Below, one piece after another: positions 55,511 through 64,000 of a DNA stretch of 64,000 nucleotides. Source of the stretch: Rhodocyclaceae bacterium (GTDB lineage: Bacteria; Pseudomonadota; Gammaproteobacteria; Burkholderiales; Rhodocyclaceae). Under the pieces are notes generated by a model, which was not told where the DNA came from, ran no database searches, and saw only the letters and a list, made by a program, of their open reading frames with translations. Position numbers and translations under genes: made by a program. The DNA lies in contig JAKLLG010000002.1 in assembly GCA_023150275.1 (NCBI GenBank), positions 138,511-202,510 on the forward strand. The letters run 5' to 3'. Each line of letters starts with the position of its first letter. Within the stretch, counting starts at the first letter, position 1.

Positions 55511-56188
55511 ATGGCGATCACCGACTGGCCCGCCGACGAACGGCCGCGCGAGCGGCTTCTGGCGCAGGGTGCCGGCGCGCTCTCCGACGCCGAACTGCTG
55601 GCGATCTTCTTGCGCGTCGGCATGAAGGGAAAGAGCGCCGTTGACCTCGCGCGCGAGCTGATCGGCCGATTCGGCAGCCTGAACCGGCTCTTCGCCGCCC
55701 CGCGCGCCCAGTTCGCCGCCGTGCCCGGCATGGGGGATGCCAAGTACGCGCAGTTGCAGGCCGTGCTCGAAATGGCGCGGCGCGCACTCGGCGAGCAGCT
55801 GGCGTCGCGCGAGCTGCTCTCGTCGCCCCAGGCGGTGCGCGATTACCTGCGCCTGCAGCTCGGCGGTTTGTCGAACGAGGTCTTCATCGCGCTGTGGCTG
55901 GATGCGCAGAACCGCCTGATCACGAGCGAAGAGCTCTTCCGCGGCACGCTCACACAGACCTCGGTCTATCCACGCGAGGTCGTCAAGCGCGCGCTGCACC
56001 ACAACGCCGCAGCGGTGATCGTCGCCCACAACCATCCGTCGGGAACGCCGGAGCCGTCGCCCGCCGACGAGGCATTGACGCGCGCGCTCAAGGAAGCGCT
56101 GGCGCTGGTCGACGTGCGGCTGCTCGACCATTTCATCGTGGCGGGCAGCTCACAGCCACTGTCGCTGGCGGAAAGGGGGCGTTTGTGA
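55511..56188 (+). CDS. radC: RadC/JAB-family protein
   Basis: 225 residues. A helix-hairpin-helix-like N-terminus ([41 protein letters not shown]) is followed by the MPN/JAB-like domain with the metal motif [14 protein letters not shown]. Despite its name, a role in repair is unproven. ATG at 55511. It overlaps the CHAT gene by GTGA, so they are co-translated. Confidence 0.92.
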   Translation: MAITDWPADERPRERLLAQGAGALSDAELLAIFLRVGMKGKSAVDLARELIGRFGSLNRLFAAPRAQFAAVPGMGDAKYAQLQAVLEMARRALGEQLASRELLSSPQAVRDYLRLQLGGLSNEVFIALWLDAQNRLITSEELFRGTLTQTSVYPREVVKRALHHNAAAVIVAHNHPSGTPEPSPADEALTRALKEALALVDVRLLDHFIVAGSSQPLSLAERGRL

Positions 56189-59100
56189 GGACATGGATTG
56201 CGGCACTGTTGCTGAGCGCGTTGAGCGGGACTGCCCTCTGTGCCGATGCCGGTGCGCCGGACGAAATTTCGTCGACCTATACCGTGCCGCCGCGGCGTGC
56301 CGACGACGTCTTGCGCATGCTTGACCATTACCGCCCCGATCCGGTGCAGGTGGAACGCGCGCAGGCTATTGCCGCCGCGCAAGCACCGGAGGGCGCCAGC
56401 CGCCAGGATCTGGTCGACTTTCATCGTCGGCGTGCCATTGCCAATGCACGGCTGGGCCGCCACGAAGCGCAGGTCAAGGAGCTGCAGGCCGCGATCGAAC
56501 TTGCGGAACCGAACACGCCGCAGCGCGCCGGCCTGCTCGGTGCGCTGGCAACTGCCGAATCGACCGGGGGCAACCTGCTCAGCGCCGCGCGGGCCTCCGA
56601 CACGGCACTGGCGCAACTGCCACCGGGAAACGCCGGACGCCAGCTGGCATTGCTGCAGGCGGCGGTCAAGTTCCAGGTGCTGCTCGGAAATTTTTCCGTG
56701 GCGCGTGACTATCTGCAGCGCGCGGAGGCGGTCTTCAACCGATTGCGCAGTGCGCCACGGTGGCCGCAGCGGGGCGCGCAATGGACGGCGCAGATCCATC
56801 GTGCGCGTGCCGAGTTGTTCGTCAGCGAAGGCCGGCTGGTCGAGGCCGAAGGTGCCTATCGAAAAGCCCTCGCGGCCTACACTGCGGGGATGCGCGAGGA
56901 CGCCGCCGACGAAAGCGGGGAAGATCGCGTCGAGCGTTACGACGGCTTGATCGAGCGCAGTCTGGCGAACGTGTTGTTGGCGCAGGGCAAGGTCGCTGAA
57001 GCGGAATTTCACCTGCGCCATGCGCTACACACGACGCTGACGCGCATGGGGCGGGATTCCGTCGATGTCGCCCATTCCCTGTCCTTGCTCTCCAAGATTC
57101 TTGCGGAGCAGGGGCGCAATGAGGAGGCGACACGGATTGCCGAAGCCGCGTTGCGCGCCTACACCGAGGCAGGTGCCTCCGAGTTGTCCTTCAATCTGGT
57201 GCGTGCGCGTCAGACACTTGCGGCGGCGCTTTCCGCGCAAGGTCGTCATGCCGAAGCCATCGCGGCATTCGAGCGCAACCGCACGGTGCTTGGCGCTGAT
57301 CCGCAACTGCTGCAGCGATACGGTATCGGACATCCGGAGTGGGTGATTTCCCTGATCGGCGTCGGGCGGCTGGCGGACGCGGAACAGATGGCGAACACGA
57401 TGCTGCAGTGGTCGGTTGCCCGCTTCGGTGACGACAATCCGCGCGCCGCGTTGCGGCGAGCCTTGCTGGCGGTCGTCAAGACGGAACAAGGGGCAATGGA
57501 TGAGGCACGTCACCTGTTCCAGGCCAGCGTGCCAACGCTGCTCAACCAGGCGCGCGAGGATACCGAAGCCGAGACGGCGACCCCGCGCAAGCAGCGTCAT
57601 CTGGTGCTCATCCTCGAAGCCTGGCTGCGTGCGCTGACAGCGGGGACACCCGACGCCGGGCGAATTGCCGAAGCGTTCCGGGTTGCCGATCTGGCGCGCG
57701 GCAGCAGTGTCGCCCGCGCGCTGACCGCCGCTGCGGCGCGCGCCGACCTGCCTGACCCTGCGCTCGCCGCGCTTGCCCGGCAGGCACAGGATGCCCAGCG
57801 CCGCCTCGCCAGCCTTTCCGGACTCCTGATCCAGTTGCTGGCTGCGCCGCCCAATGAGCAGCTGCCGGCAATCCAGGGGCAGCTGCGTCAGGACATTGCG
57901 GCCGTCAGCGGCGAATACGATGCGCTGCGCCGGCAGATCGGCGAGCGCTATCCGGATTACGCCGCACTGGTGCAACCGCAAGCCGCGTCGCTGGACGAAT
58001 TGCAGTCCCATTTGCGTAGCGGCGAAGCCTTGCTCGCCTTCTACGTCGGCGCACGCGAGAGCTATCTCTGGGCAGTCAATACGCTTGGCCAGCGACATTT
58101 CTCGCGCATCGCCGCCACGCGTGCAGAAGTCGATGCGACGGTTGCCGGCTTACGCCGTGCGCTCGATCCGGGCGTGGCTTCGATCGACGCGCTTCCGGCC
58201 TTCGATCTTGCCGCTGCGCATGCGTTGTTTGGGCAGTTCATCGCCCCTGCCGCCGAGGTCTGGCGCCCGGCAACGACCTTGCTGGTAGTGCCGCATGGCG
58301 CGCTTGCCCAGTTGCCGATTTCGCTCCTGCCGACGCAGCCGTCGCGGACGGGGGGCAAAACATCCGACTTCTCGGTCTACCGCGAGGTGGCCTGGCTTGT
58401 GCGCTCGCACGCGGTGCAGCAATTGCCCTCTGCCACCGCGCTGGCCAGCTTGCGCCGTGCGCCGGCGCGGGCAGCCCAGCCGGCCAGTTTCGCCGGTTTC
58501 GGCGATCCGCTTTTCAGCGCGCAACAGGCACCTGTCGCGAGCGCAGGGGGGATGCGCGGTGCCGCGCGCAGCCGCTCGCTCGCCTTGCGCGGATCGCCGC
58601 AGTTTGCGGCGCTCGATTCGGCCAGCCTCGCTGATCTGCCACCCTTGCCGGATACACGCGAGGAACTGCTCGCTGTCGCCCGCGCGCTGGGCGCCGATCC
58701 ACAGAAGGACGTGTTTTTGCAGCGCGAGGCGACCGAGCGGCGCGTGCGCGAAATGAACCTCGTGCAGCGACGCGTGATCATGTTCGCGACGCACGGGCTG
58801 GTACCGGGCGACCTCGATGGGCTGACGCAGCCGGCGCTGGCGCTGACATCGCCGGCAGTCGCTCCCGACGCCGGCAACGGCCTGCTGACGATGGATGACG
58901 TGCTCTCGCTTAAACTGGATGCCGACTGGATCGTGCTCTCGGCTTGCAATACCGCGGCTGGCGAGGGTGCGGGTGCCGAGGCGGTGTCGGGCCTGGGACG
59001 AGCCTTCTTCTACGCCGGCGCGCGGGCGATGCTGGTGTCCAACTGGCCGGTTGAAACCAGCGCCGCCCGGCTTTTGATGACGGCCATGTTCGCGGAGCAG

Positions 59101-59253
59101 GGCGCCAATCCCTCGCTCGCCAAGGCAGAGGCGTTACGCCGGGCGATGCTCAAGCTGATTGGCGGACAGGGGCTGGACCGCGCGGCAGGAGGATCACTGC
59201 AGAGCTATGCCCATCCGCTGTTCTGGGCGCCTTTCGTGATTGTTGGCGATTAG
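56185..59253 (+). CDS. Secreted TPR–CHAT protease-like protein
   Basis: 1022 residues. GTG start overlapping the radC stop; a signal peptide follows ([20 protein letters not shown]). Residues ~40-560 are TPR-like helical repeats ([71 protein letters not shown]). The C-terminal ~350 residues are a CHAT caspase-like domain; the dyad is intact, histidine in [10 protein letters not shown] and cysteine in [12 protein letters not shown], and [11 protein letters not shown] is a family signature. A signal peptide puts this caspase-like domain in the periplasm. No partner or substrate gene beside it is evident. Confidence 0.88.
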   Translation: MRTWIAALLLSALSGTALCADAGAPDEISSTYTVPPRRADDVLRMLDHYRPDPVQVERAQAIAAAQAPEGASRQDLVDFHRRRAIANARLGRHEAQVKELQAAIELAEPNTPQRAGLLGALATAESTGGNLLSAARASDTALAQLPPGNAGRQLALLQAAVKFQVLLGNFSVARDYLQRAEAVFNRLRSAPRWPQRGAQWTAQIHRARAELFVSEGRLVEAEGAYRKALAAYTAGMREDAADESGEDRVERYDGLIERSLANVLLAQGKVAEAEFHLRHALHTTLTRMGRDSVDVAHSLSLLSKILAEQGRNEEATRIAEAALRAYTEAGASELSFNLVRARQTLAAALSAQGRHAEAIAAFERNRTVLGADPQLLQRYGIGHPEWVISLIGVGRLADAEQMANTMLQWSVARFGDDNPRAALRRALLAVVKTEQGAMDEARHLFQASVPTLLNQAREDTEAETATPRKQRHLVLILEAWLRALTAGTPDAGRIAEAFRVADLARGSSVARALTAAAARADLPDPALAALARQAQDAQRRLASLSGLLIQLLAAPPNEQLPAIQGQLRQDIAAVSGEYDALRRQIGERYPDYAALVQPQAASLDELQSHLRSGEALLAFYVGARESYLWAVNTLGQRHFSRIAATRAEVDATVAGLRRALDPGVASIDALPAFDLAAAHALFGQFIAPAAEVWRPATTLLVVPHGALAQLPISLLPTQPSRTGGKTSDFSVYREVAWLVRSHAVQQLPSATALASLRRAPARAAQPASFAGFGDPLFSAQQAPVASAGGMRGAARSRSLALRGSPQFAALDSASLADLPPLPDTREELLAVARALGADPQKDVFLQREATERRVREMNLVQRRVIMFATHGLVPGDLDGLTQPALALTSPAVAPDAGNGLLTMDDVLSLKLDADWIVLSACNTAAGEGAGAEAVSGLGRAFFYAGARAMLVSNWPVETSAARLLMTAMFAEQGANPSLAKAEALRRAMLKLIGGQGLDRAAGGSLQSYAHPLFWAPFVIVGD

Positions 59254-60983
59254 TGGCGTCGTGCTGACGCTGGCAGCGTGCGCAAATCGACCAGCTGCTT
59301 CGGCGCGCCCGGGTTTCCGGCCCACAGCGGACGTTCGCGGAAGGCCGGGTTGACGAGACTCTTGCTCGGGTCGTGGCCGTCGAAGATGATCCCGACGAGA
59401 TCCGCCCAGGTGTGGATGAAGTGCGAAGTCTGCCAGGCACGATCGAGGTCGCCGCGGTAGTCGCGCGGGTGGCGACGGCGCCATTCGGGTGATTCCCAGA
59501 CGAGGAAGGGAACGGCATACATCGGCAGCGTCGGCCGCCCTTCGTTGCGTCCGATCACGTCGTGACCGGCGGAATCGAAGACATCTTCACCGTGATCCGA
59601 CAAATACGTCATCATCGTTGCGCCATCCTTTGCCGCGAGGGTGTCGATCAGCTCGGCGAGCACCTTGTCCTGGAAGCGCACGGCGTTGTCGTACTGGTTG
59701 ATGAAGTCGGTTTGCCGCGCATCGGCCCAGTCCGGCAGGCCCTGCTTGTCGCGGAATACGGTCGCTTCCTCCGGGTAGCGGAACTCGTAGCGCATGTGCG
59801 TGCCGAGCAGATGCACGACGATCAGCTTCTTTAGCGCCGGATCGTCGAGCACGCGACGCAGCGGATCGAGCACCTGGTCGTCGTACGAGCGGGCGTTCTG
59901 GTCGCGGTTGTTGTTCAGGTAATACTGTTCGTCCGTCTGCTGCGAAAAACTGGTCAGCATCGTGTTGCGCTTGGTGAGCGTTTGCTGGTTGGTGATCCAG
60001 AAGGTCTTGTAGCCGGCCTGCTTCATCATGTTCAGCAGCGATGGCGTATCCAGGTGCAGATCCGGGTGTTCCTGGTCGGCGAAGGTCAGTATCTGTTGCA
60101 GCGCCTCGATCGTATAGGGACGCGGCGAGACCACGTTTCTGAACACGCGCAGCTGGTCGCGCATGCCGTCGAGACGCGGCGTCGTTTGCCGGTGGTAGCC
60201 GTAGAGGCTCATGTGCTGGCGGTTGGTCGATTCGCCGATCACCAGCACCAGCGTCGTCGGCCGCCCGGCATTGGCATCGACCAGGTTGGCGAGCGGCGGT
60301 AGCTGGCGGTTCTGTTCGAGGAGTTCCTGCATGTGACCGAGCTGCTGCTGGTATTCGGTATAGCCGATTGCCATCTGCCAGGGGACCGCCGGTTCGAGAT
60401 GTTTCAGGATCGTCGAACGCGCACCGTGCCACGAAAGCACGCCGCGCGCGGCATCCTTGTATTGCGGGGCGACGAAGACGAGCAGCAGGATCGTCAGGAT
60501 GGTTCCCGTCGCCGCCCGCGGCGTCAGGCTGGCCGGGCGCAAGCGGCGCCAGAGCAGAAAGGCGCCGCCGGCATAGGCGAGCAGGGCTGGCAGCATCCAC
60601 CAGGCGAAATACTGCGCGAAGTATTCGCCTGCTTCCCGCGTATTCGACTCGAAGGCGATGAAGAGCACGCTCTGCGAGAACTCCTGGCCGTAGATGCTGT
60701 AGTAGCCGAGGCTGAACAGCGACAGGCACCACAGCGGCACACCGAGAATCGCACCGATGCGGCGCGTGTGCCGTGGCCAGAGCACGATCGGGATCAGCCA
60801 TAGCAGGCTGGCCAGCATGGCGCGCCGGAAGCCGACGAAGCTTGCGCCATCGTCGAGCTGGATAAGCAGGTGTGTGATGCCGGAGAAATACCAGAAAAAC
60901 AGGAACGCCCAGATCAGGGCGCGCCAGTCGTTGGCTTTGCGGGGGGTTTCGATCGGTGCTGGTACGGTCAGCGCAGAAGGCAT
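59250..60983 (-). CDS. EptA-like phosphoethanolamine transferase
   Basis: 577 residues. Five N-terminal helices (WALIWAFLFFWYFSGITHLL and on) are followed by a periplasmic alkaline-phosphatase-like sulfatase domain. Zinc and nucleophile motifs: VIGESTNRQHMSLYGYHR (nucleophile Thr in EST), HLLGTHMRYEFRYP, and LSDHGEDVFD with GHDV. It transfers phosphoethanolamine to lipid A or core, or another glycan. The gene runs head-on into the CHAT gene. ATG at 60983 with GGAGAT. Downstream of a two-component pair on the same strand, 72 bases away. Confidence 0.9.
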   Translation of the reverse strand: MPSALTVPAPIETPRKANDWRALIWAFLFFWYFSGITHLLIQLDDGASFVGFRRAMLASLLWLIPIVLWPRHTRRIGAILGVPLWCLSLFSLGYYSIYGQEFSQSVLFIAFESNTREAGEYFAQYFAWWMLPALLAYAGGAFLLWRRLRPASLTPRAATGTILTILLLVFVAPQYKDAARGVLSWHGARSTILKHLEPAVPWQMAIGYTEYQQQLGHMQELLEQNRQLPPLANLVDANAGRPTTLVLVIGESTNRQHMSLYGYHRQTTPRLDGMRDQLRVFRNVVSPRPYTIEALQQILTFADQEHPDLHLDTPSLLNMMKQAGYKTFWITNQQTLTKRNTMLTSFSQQTDEQYYLNNNRDQNARSYDDQVLDPLRRVLDDPALKKLIVVHLLGTHMRYEFRYPEEATVFRDKQGLPDWADARQTDFINQYDNAVRFQDKVLAELIDTLAAKDGATMMTYLSDHGEDVFDSAGHDVIGRNEGRPTLPMYAVPFLVWESPEWRRRHPRDYRGDLDRAWQTSHFIHTWADLVGIIFDGHDPSKSLVNPAFRERPLWAGNPGAPKQLVDLRTLPASARRH

Positions 60984-61055
60984 CGACAATCTCCATTGTT
61001 GTTCGGCACCGGAGTGCCGCTACATGGATGATTGCCGAGCTACCTGAAATGACGC

Positions 61056-62444
61056 TTAAGCCTGCCAGCGCAGGCGTGCGGAAAAGCCGCCCTGAGGCCG
61101 GTTTTCAACTTCCAGACGAGCCCCGTGCAACTCGCCGATGCGGCGAACGATAGCCAGCCCGAGGCCGCTGCCTTCGGCGGTGACATCGCGGCCGCGATAG
61201 AAACGCTCAACCAGCCGCGGCAGCTCGGCCGGGGGGACACCGGCGCCGCTGTCGCGCACTTCGAGCAGCTTCTGGCCGTGTTCCGTGCGCGCGGCGATGC
61301 AGATCGTGCCGTTCTCCGGTGTGTAGCGCAGTGCGTTGTCGACCAGGTTGCGCAGTGCGGCTGCGAGCAGGTCGTGATCGCCGCTCACGATCAACGGGGC
61401 CTCGGGCCGTTCCGTGTTCAGCGTCAAGCCGCGCGCATTGCTGGAAACGTCGCAGCGAATTTTTTCGGCCGCATCCTCAGCTGCGGTGGTGACCAGTTCG
61501 GCGAGGTCGACCGGCTGCGGGTCCGGCAGGCTGAGCAGGGGATCGAGGCGGGCCAGGCGCAGCAACTGCTCGACCAGTCGTGTCGCACGATCGGCGCTGG
61601 CGATCACCTTGGTGACCGCCTCCTTGCATTGCGCCGGTTCGCTGGTTGCCATCGCCACCTGCGCGTGAATCTTCAGCGCCGCCAGCGGCGTGCGCAGTTC
61701 GTGGGCCGCGTCGGCTGTGAAGCGGCGCTCGTTGTCGAGCGTCGTTTCCAGCCGCTGAAGCAACTGGTTCAGCGCACCAACGAGCGGCTGGGTTTCCTGC
61801 ATCGGTGTGGTCGACACGAGCGGCGTCAGGTTTTCCGGCGAGCGTGTGGAAACATCCTCGGCGAGATCGTCGAGTGGTTTCAGTCCACGCCGCACCGAGA
61901 AGTAGATCAGCGCGATCAGCAAGGGCAGCAATACGCCCAATGGCAGCACCGTCTTGGTTGCGATCTCCAGCGCTTCCTTGTTGCGCTGGCTGATCGACTG
62001 CGCAACAAGGACGCGGTAAGCACCGTCGGCGGTTTCCAGAACGAGGCTGCGCCAGGGTTGCCCTCGATGATCGATGGTCTTGTAGCCCAGTTCATCGCCG
62101 ATCGGCGTCTCGGGCGCGTGTTTCGAGCGCGACAGCACGCTGCCGTCGCGCCGTACGATGACGAATTCCAGCGCCATTTCGTTGCGCCTGCTCCTGATGC
62201 CGCGCAGGGCCGCCATGCTTTCGGTCAGCGTCGCCAGATGCGCGGATTCCCCGTGTGCCTGGACGAGCAGCAGGCGCGCGGTCTTCGTCATCTGGCCGTC
62301 CATCAGTTCCTGCACTTCGTGGCGCGCCTGACGGTACGACAAGGCGGCGGCGAGGACGTAGATCAGCAGCGTTGCGAGCGAGACCAGCAGGAGTAGCCGC
62401 CGGCGCAGCGAACGCGGCTTCGGCCCGAGCAGGGGGCCGTTCAT
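61056..62444 (-). CDS. Sensor histidine kinase, QseC/PmrB-like
   Basis: 462 residues. Helices at ~18-36 and ~165-190 frame a periplasmic sensor of ~130 residues. HAMP, HisKA (DAAHELRTPLAALKIHAQVA) and HATPase (NLVDNALRYTPENG, DSGAGVP, GSGLGLAIVRRI) follow. It is of the QseC/PmrB subfamily judging by ERRFTADAAHELRTPLAAL. Its stop is 72 bases from the EptA-like gene, and PmrAB/QseBC systems often control lipid A modifiers, so control of eptA is a sensible inference. ATGA overlap with the regulator. Confidence 0.9.
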   Translation of the reverse strand: MNGPLLGPKPRSLRRRLLLLVSLATLLIYVLAAALSYRQARHEVQELMDGQMTKTARLLLVQAHGESAHLATLTESMAALRGIRSRRNEMALEFVIVRRDGSVLSRSKHAPETPIGDELGYKTIDHRGQPWRSLVLETADGAYRVLVAQSISQRNKEALEIATKTVLPLGVLLPLLIALIYFSVRRGLKPLDDLAEDVSTRSPENLTPLVSTTPMQETQPLVGALNQLLQRLETTLDNERRFTADAAHELRTPLAALKIHAQVAMATSEPAQCKEAVTKVIASADRATRLVEQLLRLARLDPLLSLPDPQPVDLAELVTTAAEDAAEKIRCDVSSNARGLTLNTERPEAPLIVSGDHDLLAAALRNLVDNALRYTPENGTICIAARTEHGQKLLEVRDSGAGVPPAELPRLVERFYRGRDVTAEGSGLGLAIVRRIGELHGARLEVENRPQGGFSARLRWQA

Positions 62445-63151
62445 GCCGGCGCGTCTCCGTCGGCCGACTCTCCGCCGGCTGACTCTCCACCAGCTTTCTC
62501 GCCGAGCTGATAGCCGAAACCGCGCACGGTGCGGATGAAATCGCTGCCCAGCTTCTTGCGCAGATGGTGGATATAGACCTCGACGGTATTGCTTTCGACC
62601 TCGGCGCCCCAGGCGTAGAGGCTGTCCTCCAGCTGGGCGCGCGTCCGCAACTGGTTGCGGTGGGTCATCAGGTCATGCAGCAGCGCGTATTCGCGGGCCG
62701 ACAGGGCGATCGTTTCTCCGTCCCGCGTGACGCGTTTTGCGGCCGGTTCGAGCCGGACCTCGCCGTGTTCGAGGACCGGGCTGGCCGCACCCGAGGCGCG
62801 CCGGATCAGCGCCCGCAGGCGGGCCTGCAGTTCGCCGAGATCGAAGGGCTTGGTCAGGTAGTCGTCTGCCCCGGCGTCCAGTCCGGCGATCTTGTCCGCG
62901 TGGGTGTCGCGAGCCGTCAGAACCAGCACCGGGGTGGCGTTGCCGCGCCCGCGCAGGTCCTTGAGGACGGCGAGGCCGTCCTTCTTCGGCAGCCCCAGGT
63001 CCAGCACGCAGGCGTTGTACTCGTGATGCTGCAGGGCGAGGCGGGCGGCCTCGCCGTCGCGCACCCAGTCGACGGCGTAGTCGGCCAGCCTGAGGCCGGC
63101 CTGGATGCCGTCGCCGAGCAGCGCATCGTCTTCAACCAGCAGAACACGCAA
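62441..63151 (-). CDS. Response regulator, QseB/PmrA-like (OmpR family), TTG start
   Basis: 236 residues. The receiver has MRVLLVEDDALL, phospho-aspartate in CVLDLGLPKKDG, and the K in YLTKPFDL. The winged helix ends VEVYIHHLRKKLGSDFIRTVRGFGYQL. The last ~20 residues repeat GGESA-like units (AGGESAGGESADG), a low-complexity tail. The start is TTG at 63151, directly after the TAA of the upstream TPR gene; no ATG or GTG fits and the family begins MRVLLVEDD. AAGGA stands nine bases upstream. Confidence 0.9.
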   Translation of the reverse strand: MRVLLVEDDALLGDGIQAGLRLADYAVDWVRDGEAARLALQHHEYNACVLDLGLPKKDGLAVLKDLRGRGNATPVLVLTARDTHADKIAGLDAGADDYLTKPFDLGELQARLRALIRRASGAASPVLEHGEVRLEPAAKRVTRDGETIALSAREYALLHDLMTHRNQLRTRAQLEDSLYAWGAEVESNTVEVYIHHLRKKLGSDFIRTVRGFGYQLGEKAGGESAGGESADGDAPA

Positions 63152-63802
63152 TTACTTGTTTTCCTTGTTCAGTTTTGCGAGCAGCGCCTGCACTTCCTGA
63201 CGGCGGCCGCTGTCGGCCAGTTCGCGGCCGGGACGCGCCGGCGCCTTGAGCGCCGCTTCGAGGTAGGGCTTGGCCTCGCCGACGCGCGAACGGTCGGCCA
63301 GATACTCGCCGTAAAAGAAATTCGGGTCAATGCCGTTCGGGTTGATGGCCAGCGATTTGCGGAAGTACTCCTCGGCCCGTTCCTTGTCGCCGAAGCCGAT
63401 CGGCCAGCCGGGCACCTTGGCATAGAGCGTGGCGAGGCTGGTGTAGGCCGAGCCGGCGAGCGCCTTGTCGTTGAGCTTCATCGCTTCCTCTAGCTTGGCA
63501 CGCGCTTCCTTGGCGAGGCCGAGTGCGCCGAGGCCACCCTTGGCGCCGGCCTCGCTGGAGAGGACGATGCCTTCCCAGATCAGCACTTCGGCGACACCGG
63601 GGTTCTGCTCGACGAGCTTGCGGGCCTGCTGGGCCAGCTTGTTGTAGCCCTCTTCCTGCTGCTTTTCGGGGGCCTTGTACTTGATTTCCGCCCATTGGTC
63701 CTGGATCGGGCGGATCAGTTCCTCGGGCGTCGCTGCGTAGGCGAACGAGGTCATGGCAAGCGTGGCAATGGCGATGCGGGCGATGATGGGGGCGATTTTC
63801 AT
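63152..63802 (-). CDS. Secreted TPR-like protein
   Basis: 216 residues with a signal peptide ending near FAYAATPE. The body is helical, with TPR-like repeats (LVEQNPGVAEVLIWEGIVLSSEAG, GSAYTSLATLYAKVPGWPIGFGDKERAEEYFRKSLAINPNGI). ATG at 63802 has AAGGAG seven bases upstream and is chosen over one five codons earlier. It is followed without a gap by the response regulator (TAA then TTG), so it belongs to this signalling operon. Function unknown. Confidence 0.85.
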   Translation of the reverse strand: MKIAPIIARIAIATLAMTSFAYAATPEELIRPIQDQWAEIKYKAPEKQQEEGYNKLAQQARKLVEQNPGVAEVLIWEGIVLSSEAGAKGGLGALGLAKEARAKLEEAMKLNDKALAGSAYTSLATLYAKVPGWPIGFGDKERAEEYFRKSLAINPNGIDPNFFYGEYLADRSRVGEAKPYLEAALKAPARPGRELADSGRRQEVQALLAKLNKENK

Positions 63803-63847
63803 GCGGATCTCCTTCATGGGGTATCTCTGTTGAAGAGGGTATGTCTG

Positions 63848-64000
63848 TCAGCGCGGCAGTCTGACCGACGCGTGCTGCTTGATCACGGCCAGCTTGTCGG
63901 CAAGGCCGCGGTCGATGAGGGCGGGGGCGACGCCGTTGAGCCAGGCGAAAAACTTTTCCGGGAAGCCGAAATGGTGTTCGCCGCCGCCGTTGCTCAATGC
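63848..64000 (-). CDS. C-terminal end of a short-chain dehydrogenase/reductase (gene runs off the right edge)
   Basis: The frame open at the right edge reads GGEHHFGFPEKFFAWLN, VAPALIDRGLADKLAVIKQ and stops at 63850-63848. The FGFPEKFF/WLN and GLADK stretch is typical of the C-terminus of NAD(P)-dependent SDR proteins of the membrane-associated group. Only ~50 residues are visible, so the substrate cannot be told. It is first in the minus-strand order and 46 bases upstream of the TPR gene. Confidence 0.7.
   Translation of the reverse strand, partial: ALSNGGGEHHFGFPEKFFAWLNGVAPALIDRGLADKLAVIKQHASVRLPR

Noticed and set aside
55894-56184. N-terminal extension of the CHAT gene
   Set aside because: It is the out-of-frame shadow of radC. 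The GTG at 56185 starts a proper signal peptide.

Overview
The window looks like a chromosomal segment of a GC-rich betaproteobacterium, most likely of the Rhodocyclales (Accumulibacter / Dechloromonas / Propionivibrio side). This rests on the order purM–hda–HAD–pcnB–folK–dck–panB–panC–panD, miaA–mutL and coaBC–dut, and on a cytochrome b/flavin fusion recalled from Accumulibacter. The placement is inference; no rRNA is present. Coding density is high, there are no tRNA or rRNA genes, no CRISPR array and no complete insertion sequence.

Region 1 (1–12.2 kb) is the unusual part, a respiratory island. Two membrane cytochrome b proteins lie in one operon, one fused to a [2Fe-2S] ferredoxin and FAD reductase, the other to two [4Fe-4S] clusters and an MvhD-like domain. 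A small anchored protein sits between them. Next is an operon for a heme-copper oxidase-superfamily enzyme (small subunit, CuA subunit II, subunit I, heme O synthase, SCO). Its subunit I keeps all six metal-binding histidines of the ba3 type but appears to lack the active-site tyrosine, a feature of NO reductases rather than O2 reductases. Two different heme A synthase-like genes are transcribed divergently, followed by a PCu(A)C copper chaperone and a second SCO gene. Three promoters here share an FNR/Dnr-like box about 41 bases upstream of the predicted start and a good -10 hexamer, so the island is probably switched on together when oxygen is low or NO is present.

Region 2 (12.3–21.4 kb) is housekeeping: a NYN RNase-like protein, pantothenate synthesis (panD, panC, panB), a deoxynucleoside kinase, folK, poly(A) polymerase, a HAD phosphatase, hda and purM. 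Region 3 (21.4–32.5 kb) is signalling and efflux: HD-GYP protein, a PhnD-like binding protein beside a hybrid histidine kinase, an RND pump with a large palindromic operator, an ECF sigma factor with a probable anti-sigma, then a short decayed stretch with REP-like hairpins and a DUF1016 pseudogene.

Region 4 (32.5–47.7 kb) holds an OsmC–YcaO fusion, secreted and redox proteins (flavoprotein, Rieske protein, chalcone isomerase-like protein, outer-membrane protein), miaA, mutL, and the chain YqaA–lipoprotein–purN–DUF3108–RsmB-like–MscS. Region 5 (47.8–64 kb) has an RstAB-type two-component system with a possible target small gene, a GAF-PAS-GGDEF-EAL protein, dsbB, dut, a 163-base palindrome, coaBC, radC, a secreted TPR–CHAT protease-like protein, an EptA-like phosphoethanolamine transferase, a second two-component system, a TPR protein and the end of a short-chain dehydrogenase.
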